From the NCBI RefSeq assembly GCF_009192765.1, contig NZ_VOHQ01000011.1, positions 1-64,000 of the forward strand: a stretch of 64,000 bases of DNA, in the 5' to 3' direction. Numbering within the stretch: the stretch's first letter is position 1; every line of letters starts with the position of its first letter. Below the pieces are notes generated by a model. The model saw only the letters and a list, made by a program, of their open reading frames with translations, made no database searches and had not been told where the DNA came from. The translations under genes and the position numbers were made by a program. Shown one piece after another: positions 34,631-43,721 of the stretch. The DNA is from Agriterribacter humi. GTDB lineage: Bacteria > Bacteroidota > Bacteroidia > Chitinophagales > Chitinophagaceae.

Positions 34631-36781
34631 CTAATTCAGTTCAAGTGCTATGGTTTGCCCCCTGTTGAAGCCCAATCCGGCTTCCAAAGACTGACTAACC
34701 ACTTTGCCCTTACCCTTAACCGCTACTTTCATACTCATGTTTTCCAGTAAATGCAGGGCATCTTTTAATCCCATTCCCGTTACATCGGGTATGGTTTGTT
34801 TACTGATGCTTAAATGTTTTATTACCGGCGTGTACTCATTATTGGTTACCACGCCCCATTTACCGGTTGTTATTGAATCTTTATACTGAACATTCATTGC
34901 TTCCAGCACATTTTTAATTTCGCTGCCATAACCGCTCCACCTGTAATTATTACTGTCGGTGGCTGCTTTTGTAATGAACAACTGTTGTTCATCTGTACTT
35001 TCGGCATATAACTTGTCGGCAATTTCCCTGAATACAGGAGCCGCTACTGCCCCGCCAAAATATTTGGCTGCGTGAGGCTTGTTTTTAATGACTACTATAC
35101 AGGAATATTTTGGGTTTTTGACCGGGAAATAACCTGCAAATGAAGACTGGTATACAGCATCTCCATATTTGAATTTTCCATCGTTCACTTTGGTTGTACC
35201 TGTTTTTCCTGCAGCATAGTATACCGCATCCTTAAAAACCAATTTAGCCGTACCTTCTGTACAAACAGCATTCAGACAATCTTTTAGCTGCCGCAGTGTT
35301 TCTTCTGAGCATATATTTTCATTCAGTGCCTGTGGTTCAAACTGGTGTAGCACATTGCCGTCTTTTTCTACCTGGCTTACCAAATAAGGTTTCATCAGTT
35401 TGCCATTGTTGGCAACGGCATTGTATACCATCAGCAATTGCAGGGGGCTTAGCATTACTTCATACCCAAAACCCATAGAGGGAAGTGTTTGCAAATGCCA
35501 GTCTTTACGGGATGGATTTTTTACCAGTGGCCTGAATTCTTCTTTCAAGTCTATACCTGTGCGTGAAGTAAGCTGCAGTGCTTCATAATGTTTTATAAAC
35601 TGTGCAGGATTTTTGGAATAGTAATTATAAGCGAGTTTGGCCATAGCGACATTACTGCTGTGCTCAAATGCTTCCTTTATAGTAAGCAAACTTTTTGGCG
35701 ACTTTTCCGCATCCCTGATCTTCCTCCCGTTCAGTATCCAGGTGCCATCATTGATATCAATCATATCTGAAGTAGTAGCGTATTTATCTTCCAGAACAGC
35801 CAGGAGCGTAACGAGCTTTATAACAGATCCCGGTTCGGATGTTTTTAATGCATAGTTGTCTATTTCAAAGTAGGAGCCATCGGACATGCGCCCCAGGTTG
35901 GCAATCGCTTTTATTTTTCCTGTAGCTACTTCCATTACCACCGCGCAACCTTCTAATGCTTCATTAGAAATCATCATCCGCATTAAAGCGGTTTGCGTAA
36001 TATCCTGTATGTTCACGTCAAGGGTGGTTACAATATCTTTACCATTCTCAGGTTCAATTTCAGATCCTTCAACCGGCACAAAAGCGCCGCCGGATATGCG
36101 GCGAACCAAACGTTTACCCGATACACCTTTTAACAAACTGTCGTAGGTTTTTTCGAGCCCTACATTTTGGGTTACCACCTGCTTATCATTATTTACATAG
36201 GCTCTGGACAGGCCAATGGTGCGGTTGGCCAGCAGCCCAAAAGGGGTAAGGCGTTTTTCCATATCTTCTGCAATGAACCCGCTTTTGTTCCTGCCCAGTC
36301 TTACTAAAGGCAGCTCACGTAAAGCCTGGTATTGTTCGAAACTCACTTTTTTCTTTAGCAGAAAGTAGCGCTCTTTTTTGCGGTATCCTGTTTCCAATAA
36401 TTTTTTGTATGCCGCGGTGTTCTTGTCTTTAAAAATATCTGCCAATCCTGCGGAAAGGGAATCAATATTTTCCTTAAATCTTTTTCCATCCTTTTCGCGG
36501 AGTCCGTCTGCCATAAAATCAATACGGATGTCAAAGAATGGAATGGAAGTACTTAACATGCTTCCATCTTCACTGTAAATGGTTCCCCTGTCTGCATCAA
36601 GGGCACGGTATTCAAGATGAAGGCTATCACTCAGGTCTTTCCAGTAGTTACCCTGGAATTGCTGAATGTAAAAAGCCTTGCCTATTACGCAAAGGCTCAA
36701 TACCACTATGCCCAGAAAGCAGAGGTAAACCCGCCATAATATGTCTTTTTTTATTTCCAAAATGGTATCGGCAGCCGTCAT
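34631..36781 (-). CDS. ftsI: Septal penicillin-binding protein FtsI with PASTA domain
   Basis: Class B penicillin-binding protein that cross-links septal peptidoglycan with FtsW. There is one N-terminal membrane span (about 18-36), a dimerisation domain, then the transpeptidase: catalytic Ser in PGSVIKL (about 318-321), SSN at about 375 and KTGT at about 525. A single PASTA domain (about 660-716, IPDVTGMGLKDALHLLE) ends the protein, as in Bacteroidota and Gram-positive PBP2x-type enzymes. Length 716 aa. It is preceded by the ftsL-like gene. Confidence 0.95.
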   Translation of the reverse strand: MTAADTILEIKKDILWRVYLCFLGIVVLSLCVIGKAFYIQQFQGNYWKDLSDSLHLEYRALDADRGTIYSEDGSMLSTSIPFFDIRIDFMADGLREKDGKRFKENIDSLSAGLADIFKDKNTAAYKKLLETGYRKKERYFLLKKKVSFEQYQALRELPLVRLGRNKSGFIAEDMEKRLTPFGLLANRTIGLSRAYVNNDKQVVTQNVGLEKTYDSLLKGVSGKRLVRRISGGAFVPVEGSEIEPENGKDIVTTLDVNIQDITQTALMRMMISNEALEGCAVVMEVATGKIKAIANLGRMSDGSYFEIDNYALKTSEPGSVIKLVTLLAVLEDKYATTSDMIDINDGTWILNGRKIRDAEKSPKSLLTIKEAFEHSSNVAMAKLAYNYYSKNPAQFIKHYEALQLTSRTGIDLKEEFRPLVKNPSRKDWHLQTLPSMGFGYEVMLSPLQLLMVYNAVANNGKLMKPYLVSQVEKDGNVLHQFEPQALNENICSEETLRQLKDCLNAVCTEGTAKLVFKDAVYYAAGKTGTTKVNDGKFKYGDAVYQSSFAGYFPVKNPKYSCIVVIKNKPHAAKYFGGAVAAPVFREIADKLYAESTDEQQLFITKAATDSNNYRWSGYGSEIKNVLEAMNVQYKDSITTGKWGVVTNNEYTPVIKHLSISKQTIPDVTGMGLKDALHLLENMSMKVAVKGKGKVVSQSLEAGLGFNRGQTIALELN

Positions 36782-36818
36782 TCATGTTTAAACTTTTGAC
36801 GGGCCGTTTTTGTTTTAT

Positions 36819-37160
36819 TTATTTTTCCTTTTCTATAATTTTAACCGGGGGTTCTTTCAATTCTTTTAAACCTAATGGTTCAACAGCTTTTGCCAGTTCA
36901 CTTTGTTTGCCCCGCATCATCAGTTCGCCTTTTACTGTTTTGTATTCGTACTGCAATTCTTTTAATGCTTTGGCACTGCGGTTGATGTCTTTAATGGTAT
37001 TTTCTGCATAATGCCCGTTATATATATATACAACTGCCAGTATGGCCAGAAAAAGAAAAAAGTATATGTTTTTAACCACCCACTGGTAGTTAAGCCATTT
37101 TTTAACTCCACCTGCTAAGGATGAAGGTTCATCATACTTGATATTTTCTGTATCCGGCAT
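36819..37160 (-). CDS. ftsL: FtsL-like divisome protein
   Basis: A small bitopic protein: cytoplasmic N-terminus of about 33 residues (GVKKWLNYQWVVKN), one membrane span (about 34-50, FFLFLAILAVVYIYNG), and a periplasmic coiled coil (about 55-95, IKDINRSAKALKELQYEYK). FtsL forms a complex with FtsQ and activates FtsW/FtsI. Sequence conservation is poor; the call rests on size, topology and the position between rsmH and ftsI. Confidence 0.85.
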   Translation of the reverse strand: MPDTENIKYDEPSSLAGGVKKWLNYQWVVKNIYFFLFLAILAVVYIYNGHYAENTIKDINRSAKALKELQYEYKTVKGELMMRGKQSELAKAVEPLGLKELKEPPVKIIEKEK

Positions 37161-37186
37161 TATATATATTTATAAATACTGTTGTT

Positions 37187-38095
37187 TTATTTTCTTTCTG
37201 CTACTCTTAGTTTCGCGCTGCGGCTTCTTGGATTTGCGGTTATTTCAGCCGTTGAAGGCAGTATTGGTTTTTTAGTAATGATAAGAAAAGGACTGTCTGG
37301 TTTTGTGCCATATAACGAATCGGTTGCTGTTTCCTCAAAACTTCCGTTCCGAAAAAAAAGCTTTACCATCCTGTCTTCAATACTGTGAAACGTTATAATG
37401 GCTATACGGCCACCTTTCTTAAGGAGAGAAGGGAGTTGTTGCAGCATTTCCCGTAAGGACCCCATTTCATCATTCACTGTAATGCGCAAAGCCTGAAATA
37501 CCTGGGCAAAGTATTTATTGGGATTACCTTTTACCACCGAAGAGACTGCATTTTTAAACTCATTTACCGATTTAATGGATACCAACTGCCTTTGTTGTAC
37601 AATTGTTTTAGCAAGGGTTTTGGCGTTCGTTACTTCTCCATACTGTTCAAACATTTTATGCAACTGTTGTTCGGTATAGCTGTTGATTATGGCGGCGGCG
37701 GTAAGTTCCTGACGCTGATCCATGCGCATGTCTAACAACGATTCATCAAAACGGGTAGAGAACCCGCGCGTAGCTTCATCAAACTGGTGACTGGATACGC
37801 CAAGATCGGCTATTATGCCATCTACCGTCTCTATTTTATGAAGCCGGAGGAATTTTTGAAGATGACGAAAATTATGCGGCACAAAGATGATGCGGGGGTC
37901 ATCGGGTACATTGAGCCTGGCATCCTGGTCCTGGTCAAAAGCAATGAGTTTGCCTGCATTGTTTAATTGAGACAGGATGGCCCTGCTGTGCCCCCCACCG
38001 CCAAAAGTACAGTCGGTATATACCCCATCGGGTTTAACTTGCAAAGCCTCAATAAGTTCACCGGCCAAAACAGGTATATGATATGCTTGATCCAT
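37187..38095 (-). CDS. rsmH: 16S rRNA (cytosine1402-N4)-methyltransferase RsmH (MraW)
   Basis: Methylates C1402 in the ribosomal P site using SAM. The motif YHIPVLAGELIEAL starts the protein, the SAM-binding motif DCTFGGGGHSRAIL lies at about 28-41 and DLGVSSHQFDEATRGFS at about 96-112. IITFHSIEDRMVKLFF near the C-terminus and the basic end NPRSRSAKLRVAE are family features. Length 302 aa. It is the second gene of the cluster, 79 bp after mraZ. Confidence 0.97.
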   Translation of the reverse strand: MDQAYHIPVLAGELIEALQVKPDGVYTDCTFGGGGHSRAILSQLNNAGKLIAFDQDQDARLNVPDDPRIIFVPHNFRHLQKFLRLHKIETVDGIIADLGVSSHQFDEATRGFSTRFDESLLDMRMDQRQELTAAAIINSYTEQQLHKMFEQYGEVTNAKTLAKTIVQQRQLVSIKSVNEFKNAVSSVVKGNPNKYFAQVFQALRITVNDEMGSLREMLQQLPSLLKKGGRIAIITFHSIEDRMVKLFFRNGSFEETATDSLYGTKPDSPFLIITKKPILPSTAEITANPRSRSAKLRVAERK

Positions 38096-38174
38096 TGTGG
38101 TAAATTAAAGGTGAAAAGCCAGTGTGGAAAATGGTGGTTTCCGCTTTGACCTTTCACCTCCTGACACTATGCTA

Positions 38175-38633
38175 TTATACCTGCCCGCTTTTATCCGTCA
38201 TTACTTCCTGAGCCAACTGGCTGAATGCTTCGGGTGAAAAAGTGTCAAAGAACTGCTGATACTTACTTTTATCCCAGATTTCAATTTTATCGAAGGCCGA
38301 AACCAATACAATATCTTTTTGCAGGCTGGCGTACTCCATCAAATTTTTGGGTAACAACAATCTCCCTGCACTATCCAGTTCCAGCGTTATCCCATTTAAA
38401 AAGTAGCGGCGGAATTCGCGTACTTTTGGATCAAAATCACTTTTTCTTCCTATGTCTTCAAAAATTGGTTCCCAGTTTTTCATCGGGTACAGGGTTAAGC
38501 AACGCTCAAATCCCCTGTTAATAAAGAAGCTACCGGTTTCCCCTTCCGGGATTTGCCTTTTAAATCCTGTTGGAAGGAGAAACCGACCTTTTGCGTCCAG
38601 AGTAGCTTCATATTCCCCTAAAAACCGTATCAT
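38175..38633 (-). CDS. mraZ: Transcriptional regulator MraZ
   Basis: First gene of the cluster. It contains two AbrB-like MraZ repeats: LDAKGRFLLPTGFKRQIPE (about 12-30) and LDSAGRLLLPKNLMEYA (about 88-104). MraZ binds DNA as a ring-shaped oligomer and regulates the dcw operon; in E. coli it represses. Length 152 aa. The upstream sequence carries an operator fitting its known binding pattern (38655-38689), so autoregulation is likely. Confidence 0.96.
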   Translation of the reverse strand: MIRFLGEYEATLDAKGRFLLPTGFKRQIPEGETGSFFINRGFERCLTLYPMKNWEPIFEDIGRKSDFDPKVREFRRYFLNGITLELDSAGRLLLPKNLMEYASLQKDIVLVSAFDKIEIWDKSKYQQFFDTFSPEAFSQLAQEVMTDKSGQV

Positions 38634-38654
38634 TTATAAAGAGTTATACTTAAT

Positions 38655-38689
38655 TCCCATTTATCCCCACAAAATAACACATTTTCCCA
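38655..38689 (-). promoter_or_regulatory. MraZ-binding operator: four decamer-phased repeats
   Basis: Reading the minus strand, TGGGA, TGTTA, TGGGG and TGGGA start every 10 bp (plus-strand positions 38685, 38675, 38665 and 38655). MraZ operators are direct TGGGN repeats with 5-nt spacers; three of the four units fit and one is degenerate. The array ends 22 bp before the mraZ ATG. Confidence 0.75.
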
Positions 38690-38718
38690 CCTAAAACGCA
38701 GGTTTTAATTTAATTATT

Positions 38719-38830
38719 TTATCCACAGTAAACTTTTTTTTAGAAACCCTTTACCACAAAGTATTTAAGCCGCTTTTTAGGATATGATTTTATGATAATA
38801 CCTGCAAATAATGTGAATAGCTGTGGATAA
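38719..38830. promoter_or_regulatory. Two perfect DnaA boxes in inverted orientation
   Basis: TTATCCACA at 38719-38727 (plus) and its complement TGTGGATAA at 38822-38830 match the DnaA box consensus exactly. A weaker TTTACCACA lies at 38750-38758. An AT-rich run directly precedes the first box. The role may be DnaA control of the dcw operon or queA, DnaA titration, or part of an origin. Confidence 0.5.
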
Positions 38831-39025
38831 ATGTGAATTGTTATTAAGGATAGCCGGCTTGCGCTTGCTATACTTCGGGTCCGGAGGCAGTTTTAACCTG
38901 TTCATTTCCGAGGTGGTGTTGAATGAGGTTGTGCCAAGTACGATCCGATCCCGTTATTTGCTGTGTAAGGCTAATTAAGCCAAATGGGTTTAATTTGCAA
39001 AAAATTACCGCTGCATATTTACTTC

Positions 39026-40252
39026 ATGAATCCGAAACAACTCCAGATCAAAGATTTTACCTACACTTTACCGGAAGAAAGGATCGCCATTTACCCCTTA
39101 GCGGATCGCGATGCTTCAAAACTATTGATATATAAGCAGGGAAACATTTCCGAAGATGTATACCACAATATTGCCCTGCATTTGCCGGAAGGGGCTTTCC
39201 TGGTATTGAATGACACGCGGGTAATGGAAGCCAGACTGCTGTTTCAAAAGCCAACAGGAGGGAATATTGAGATATTTTGCCTGGCTCCCCATACACAATA
39301 CGCTGATATTACTACTGCCATGCTTCAAAAGCATAGGGTATGGTGGAACTGCCTTATTGGGGGTGCATCCAAATGGAAGCGGGGAACCGTGCTGGAAAAG
39401 AAGATCGCTGCCGGTAAGGATAATATTATTTTACAGGCCTCCATTGCAGAAAGATCGGCGGATAATTTTACAGTTGAAATGTGCTGGGAACCCGGCAACT
39501 TGTCTTTTGCGGAAATATTGCATTATGCAGGTGTGATTCCGCTTCCTCCCTATATAAAGCGGGAAGCCGATAAAAAGGACGCAGAAAGATATCAAACCAT
39601 TTATGCCCGGCAGCAGGGATCGGTTGCTGCACCAACAGCAGGCCTGCATTTTACGGAGAACATTTTCCAGTCTCTCGGCAAAAGGCATATTGAACATGAT
39701 TTTTTAACCCTTCATGTAGGCGCCGGGACTTTTAAACCGGTAAAGTCGGAAAGCATGCAGGATCATATTATGCATGCAGAGTTTATAGATGTGCATTATG
39801 AGACCATTGAAAAATTGCTTCAAAATACCGGAAAGGTTTTTTGCGTGGGTACAACCTCTTTGCGCACTGTAGAAAGCCTGTACTGGATGGGGGTTAAAAT
39901 AAAAAGAGATGCAGATATTACTGTTGATAAGCTGGCCATAACACAATGGGAAGTATATGAAGAACTTGGCGCACACAAAATACCTGTACACGAATCTTTA
40001 CTGGCGGTACTGGAGTGGATGGAATACCGGGATATGAAAAGACTGCTTACACAAACACAGATAATAATGGCGCCGGGGTACGATTTTAATATTATTTCCG
40101 GGCTCATCACTAATTTTCATCAGCCACAATCCACCTTGCTGTTACTAATTGCCGCGCTTATTGGTGACGACTGGAAGAAGGTATACAGTTATGCGCTGGA
40201 AAATAATTTCAGGTTTTTAAGTTACGGAGACGGTTGTTTGTTGTTTACCTGA
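39026..40252 (+). CDS. queA: S-adenosylmethionine:tRNA ribosyltransferase-isomerase QueA
   Basis: Transfers the ribose of SAM to preQ1 in tRNA, forming epoxyqueuosine. Signatures are LPEERIAIYPLADRDASKLL near the N-terminus, FLVLNDTRVMEARL (about 65-78), PLPPYIKREADKKDAERYQT (about 173-192), APTAGLHFT and the C-terminal ISGLITNFHQPQSTLLLL. ATG 39026 (MNPKQLQIKDF) is chosen; an in-frame upstream start at 38984 adds 14 unconserved residues. The 408-aa length is larger than the E. coli enzyme and usual for Bacteroidota. The 3' end overlaps the convergent kinase gene by 8 bp. Confidence 0.97.
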   Translation: MNPKQLQIKDFTYTLPEERIAIYPLADRDASKLLIYKQGNISEDVYHNIALHLPEGAFLVLNDTRVMEARLLFQKPTGGNIEIFCLAPHTQYADITTAMLQKHRVWWNCLIGGASKWKRGTVLEKKIAAGKDNIILQASIAERSADNFTVEMCWEPGNLSFAEILHYAGVIPLPPYIKREADKKDAERYQTIYARQQGSVAAPTAGLHFTENIFQSLGKRHIEHDFLTLHVGAGTFKPVKSESMQDHIMHAEFIDVHYETIEKLLQNTGKVFCVGTTSLRTVESLYWMGVKIKRDADITVDKLAITQWEVYEELGAHKIPVHESLLAVLEWMEYRDMKRLLTQTQIIMAPGYDFNIISGLITNFHQPQSTLLLLIAALIGDDWKKVYSYALENNFRFLSYGDGCLLFT

Positions 40253-41579
40253 GCAGGGGAAACTCAAGCGTAAATGTAGAACCTTTACCCGGGGTACTTT
40301 CAACCTTTATTTTCCCCTTCTGTGCTTCCACCATGGTTTTAACATAGCTTAGCCCCAGCCCAAAGCCTTTTACGTTGTGAAGATTGCCGGTATGCGCCCT
40401 GTAAAATTTTTCAAATATCCTGTTCACCGTTTCTTTGGTCATGCCTATGCCGTTGTCTTCAATTTTTATGCGGATCGCATTACCCGTATTCTGGGTGCAG
40501 ACGCGGATATGCAGCCCGCTGTCTTTTGAATATTTAATGGCGTTGTCAATAAGATTGCTAAGCAGGTTGGTAAAATGTACTTCATCGGCCTCAATTACAT
40601 CTTTTGCGGCGCCGGCACTCAGCTCCGCTTTGCCATTTTTGTCTTCCATCTGCAGCCTGAAATTATCCATTACACGGTTAATAACTTCATGTACATGCTG
40701 CGGCTTCATATTAAGCTGTACTTCCTGTTTATCCAGCAAGGCAGCCTGCAATATGGTTTCCACCTGCTTGTTCATCCGTTTGTTTTCATCTTTGATGATG
40801 CTGCTGAAGTAATCCATTTTTTCCTTACTTCGCCATACTTTATCATTTTTTAATGCATCTACCGCCAGCGATATAGTGGCCAAAGGGGTTTTAAATTCGT
40901 GCGTCATATTGTTGATGAAATCGCTTTTGATCTCACTCAGCTTTTTTTGCCGCAGCATAGTTCTAACAGTAATAAAAAATGCAGTACAAATTACAAGGGT
41001 AAACAATACAGATCCCGTTATCATCCAGCTCATGGACTCCAGCAAAAAGCTTTTTACGTTTGGAACAATCACCCATAATTCCTCATCTGCAACCAGTCCT
41101 TCGGCGATGCTTCCCGAAGGGGCCGAAAGCGGAAACCAGAAGGTACGGTTTCGTGCAGTATCCGCAAGCAGTTTGCTGAAATTAAGGGTTTGCATTTCAT
41201 AGTTATTGGTAATGCTGTTGCGGTTAAGTATGGCAAATTCAAAATTTGTTTTTTTTAACCCGTGCTTTTTTAACGACATTTTCAGTTTATCATACACCTG
41301 GTTGGGAGTATACCGTTGTGCAACAGTAGGCGTTTTAAGCAATTTTAAAAACTGGTCTGATGGCCATTCGGGCGATAATTTAGGGAAGCCTGAGGAGGGG
41401 AACCTGCTTGTTTGTTCTGCTATTTCCTGACCCACTTCACCTACGGCCAACTGGATATTCTGTTCGAGTTGTTCGTTTTTTATGATAAGGGCATTCTTAA
41501 TGGACATGATCTGTACTACGATAATGCCAATAAGCGAAAGGGTTATAAGAATAATGATCAGTAAGTAAATTTTCTTCAT
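40245..41579 (-). CDS. Two-component sensor histidine kinase
   Basis: An N-terminal membrane span (5-27), a sensor region of about 140 residues, a second span (about 185-207, ITGSVLFTLVICTAFFITV), then HisKA with phospho-acceptor His in NNMTHEFKTPLATISLA (about 226-242) and the HATPase domain (NAIKYSKDSG, IEDNGIGMTKETV, GFGLGLSYVKTMVEAQKGKI). No response regulator gene is adjacent, so it is an orphan kinase here. The signal is unknown. It is convergent with queA, overlapping its last 8 bp. Confidence 0.93.
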   Translation of the reverse strand: MKKIYLLIIILITLSLIGIIVVQIMSIKNALIIKNEQLEQNIQLAVGEVGQEIAEQTSRFPSSGFPKLSPEWPSDQFLKLLKTPTVAQRYTPNQVYDKLKMSLKKHGLKKTNFEFAILNRNSITNNYEMQTLNFSKLLADTARNRTFWFPLSAPSGSIAEGLVADEELWVIVPNVKSFLLESMSWMITGSVLFTLVICTAFFITVRTMLRQKKLSEIKSDFINNMTHEFKTPLATISLAVDALKNDKVWRSKEKMDYFSSIIKDENKRMNKQVETILQAALLDKQEVQLNMKPQHVHEVINRVMDNFRLQMEDKNGKAELSAGAAKDVIEADEVHFTNLLSNLIDNAIKYSKDSGLHIRVCTQNTGNAIRIKIEDNGIGMTKETVNRIFEKFYRAHTGNLHNVKGFGLGLSYVKTMVEAQKGKIKVESTPGKGSTFTLEFPLLR

Positions 41580-41815
41580 CGGCCTGTAAAATTACTTTGA
41601 TATTGAGTTGGGTTTAGCTTTGGTGAGTGTGATTTAACGCAATTTTACACAAGATAAGATTACAGGAAGTAGTTTGCTGTTAGCAATGATACAAAAATTA
41701 GCAAATTGCCGGCGCATTATCTGTTAAAACTTGGTTTATAAATGGATTAAACTTTTTTAAGTGATTTTTACAGCTTTAATTGCCGGGCAAAATTTTCTAT
41801 ACTAACTTAGAACAA

Positions 41816-42367
41816 ATGCTTGAACCTACAACGGGTATATTATTAATTGCAGAACCTTTTCTTAAGGATACTAATTTTATGCGGACGGTTGTACTATTGT
41901 GTGACCACCAGGAGGAGGGTAGCTTTGGTTTCGTTTTAAACAAACATATTAAGCACACGCTTGATGAAATTATCCCGGAACTGGAAGGCATAAAAATACC
42001 TCTTTTTTTTGGCGGGCCGGTACAGGCTGATACACTTCATTTTTTGCATGTTTGCCCCGACCAGATACCGGGCAGCCATGAAGTAACGGATGGTATTTAC
42101 TGGGGGGGCGATTTTGGGATCATTAAGGACCTGCTGCTAAAAAATAAACTCAATCAAAAAGACATTCGGTTTTATATAGGCTACTCGGGATGGGGCAGCA
42201 ACCAGTTGAATGAAGAATTAAAAGGCAAAAGCTGGATTACCACTATGGCAAAACAGGACCTTGTGTTTAATTACAACGCCGAAGATATATGGAAGGAGTC
42301 GCTTAAATTACTTGGCGATGAGTATAGCTTAATGACCAATTTTCCTATTGATCCGCAATTGAATTAA
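41816..42367 (+). CDS. YqgE/AlgH family protein
   Basis: The UPF0301 family pattern is clear: GILLIAEPFLKDTNFMRTVV (about 6-25), GSFGFVLNKHI, FFGGPVQADTLHFLHV, DGIYWGGDFGIIKDLL and FYIGYSGWGSNQLNEELK, ending in a KQDLVFNYNAEDIWKESL helix. ATG 41816 (MLEPTTGILL) fits better than an upstream in-frame start at 41780. The family's function is uncertain; AlgH was named for alginate control in Pseudomonas. Length 183 aa, normal. It is the only plus-strand gene in this stretch. Confidence 0.92.
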   Translation: MLEPTTGILLIAEPFLKDTNFMRTVVLLCDHQEEGSFGFVLNKHIKHTLDEIIPELEGIKIPLFFGGPVQADTLHFLHVCPDQIPGSHEVTDGIYWGGDFGIIKDLLLKNKLNQKDIRFYIGYSGWGSNQLNEELKGKSWITTMAKQDLVFNYNAEDIWKESLKLLGDEYSLMTNFPIDPQLN

Positions 42368-42397
42368 AAAAAGTCCTCCGGCATTCACCTGGAGGAC
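42366..42397 (-). terminator. Intrinsic terminator for the outer-membrane protein gene
   Basis: On the minus strand GTCCTCC pairs with GGAGGAC over an 11-nt loop and is followed by seven T. It lies 24 bp after the stop of the minus-strand gene at 42421. Confidence 0.85.
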
Positions 42398-42420
42398 GCA
42401 CACGCACACAGCCAGTTATT

Positions 42421-43038
42421 TTATTTGAGGGAGAATTTTATACCTGCATATACTCCCCAGTTGTTTAAATCTTTTGCATCTCCGTATGTATAAGGCATGA
42501 AATTGTATTTAGCGCCTGCCGTAAATGCTGATGCGCCATGTTTGCTAAAGGGTATCATGATGCCTGCTTCGGGGGAAGCGGCAAAATAAATGCCCGATTT
42601 GCCGCTCGCAAACTCACCCAGGTATTGGTTATACGATACAAAATTACCGCCTGCACCAACGCCTATATATGGTTGTACTATGCCTGAAGGTGCCAGGTTG
42701 AATCTTCCCTTTATCATTACGGGCACTGTTTGTATGGAATTGGTAAGCACTGCTGAAACGGAGCCGCCTTTAGTATCATATACCTGCCGGGGATATTTCT
42801 GGTAATAATCTGCAAAGCCTGCTTCAAGCCCCAGCGAAAGTTTATCTGTAACACCATACAATATGTTGGCGTTCCAGCCGCGGAAGGAAGTTTTATTTAC
42901 AAGGTCCGATTTAAAATTTCTCACAGGAGTATTTACAGCATAATTGATATTCATGGTCAGCTTTTGCTGCTGTGCAAAAACCGGTAATCCCAATCCTGTG
43001 CAGACCATAATGATTAAGAATATTTTAAACGATTTCAT
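42421..43038 (-). CDS. Small outer-membrane beta-barrel protein
   Basis: A signal peptide (MKSFKIFLIIMVCTGLGLPVFA, about 22 residues) is followed by a beta-barrel of alternating hydrophobic strands (LSLGLEAGFADYY, IVQPYIGVGAGGNFVSYN, ASAFTAGAKYNFMPYTYG), ending in the outer-membrane insertion-type strand NWGVYAGIKFSLK. This resembles the OmpW/PorT-like 'outer membrane protein beta-barrel' group of Bacteroidota. Function is unknown. It lies 35 bp downstream of the DUF4136 lipoprotein gene, so the two probably form one operon. Confidence 0.85.
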   Translation of the reverse strand: MKSFKIFLIIMVCTGLGLPVFAQQQKLTMNINYAVNTPVRNFKSDLVNKTSFRGWNANILYGVTDKLSLGLEAGFADYYQKYPRQVYDTKGGSVSAVLTNSIQTVPVMIKGRFNLAPSGIVQPYIGVGAGGNFVSYNQYLGEFASGKSGIYFAASPEAGIMIPFSKHGASAFTAGAKYNFMPYTYGDAKDLNNWGVYAGIKFSLK

Positions 43039-43073
43039 GACTGTTCATTTTTTTTGTTCAACTGCATGTTTTT

Positions 43074-43721
43074 TTACTGATTGTTTCTGATGTACGGCGA
43101 TTGGTCAAATAATGCTTTTACCTGCGAGGCAGCGGTTGACGCATTAAAAATAGCTTCTCCTCTTATCAGCCCGTTCCACACGCCTTCAATTTTTTTGTCG
43201 TTGCCCGCGTCTTTCAGATCAACCATATCTACCGATAACGCGCCTTCGCGTATCTGGTATACCGCGTAGGAAGCATAAGGGAAATAATAGTCATAGCCGC
43301 CATAGCCCCAGTAATAAGGATCCCAATAGCTGTTGTAATAACCCCAGTACGAAGGATAGCTGATTACACCTGTTTGATTGTTGAATACACTGCTGATATT
43401 TATGCCAAGATCGGGATGCTCATCTTTTGTTACCAGTTGATACCCGCGCTCCTGCATATTATCTTTTAGGGCTTGTATAAAGGCGGCATCTGTTTCTGTT
43501 AATGTCTTTTTTTGAAGCGCCCCATTACTCACTACGGCCACGGAATCTGAAATACTATATGTTTTGAAAGAGCCAAAATGTACAGTGCTGTCGTAGTTGG
43601 TAATATAAATCCGGCTTTCTTCATTGGTCATATTTTTTAAGGGGTCTTTCGTGCAACCACCCAGCAGCCCGATGCATACCACACCTGCTGCAAATGCCAG
43701 GTATATTTTATTTTGTTTCAT
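43074..43721 (-). CDS. DUF4136 lipoprotein
   Basis: Signal peptide with lipobox LLGGC (Cys23), then a DUF4136 domain: VHFGSFKTYSISDS near the start, FIQALKDNMQERGYQLVTK and HPDLGINISSVFNNQ in the middle, a Tyr/Trp-rich loop (YYNSYWDPYYWGYGGYDYY, about 128-146) and the end LIRGEAIFNASTAASQVKALFDQSPY. The domain is common in periplasmic lipoproteins of unknown role. It is first gene of a probable two-gene operon with the downstream barrel protein. Confidence 0.88.
   Translation of the reverse strand: MKQNKIYLAFAAGVVCIGLLGGCTKDPLKNMTNEESRIYITNYDSTVHFGSFKTYSISDSVAVVSNGALQKKTLTETDAAFIQALKDNMQERGYQLVTKDEHPDLGINISSVFNNQTGVISYPSYWGYYNSYWDPYYWGYGGYDYYFPYASYAVYQIREGALSVDMVDLKDAGNDKKIEGVWNGLIRGEAIFNASTAASQVKALFDQSPYIRNNQ

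Larger units (their letters stand above)
38634..39025. other. Divergent intergenic region between mraZ and queA
   Basis: These 392 bp hold the MraZ operator next to mraZ, an AT-rich tract (38703-38722), two perfect TTATCCACA boxes in opposite orientation and a T-rich stretch. Genes on both sides are transcribed away from it. I find no RNA gene. The dcw promoter must be here but no clear TAnnTTTG box is visible on the minus strand. Confidence 0.6.

Noticed and set aside
38661-38669. TTATCCCCA as a third DnaA box
   Set aside because: It differs from the consensus and is explained by the MraZ operator units it overlaps.
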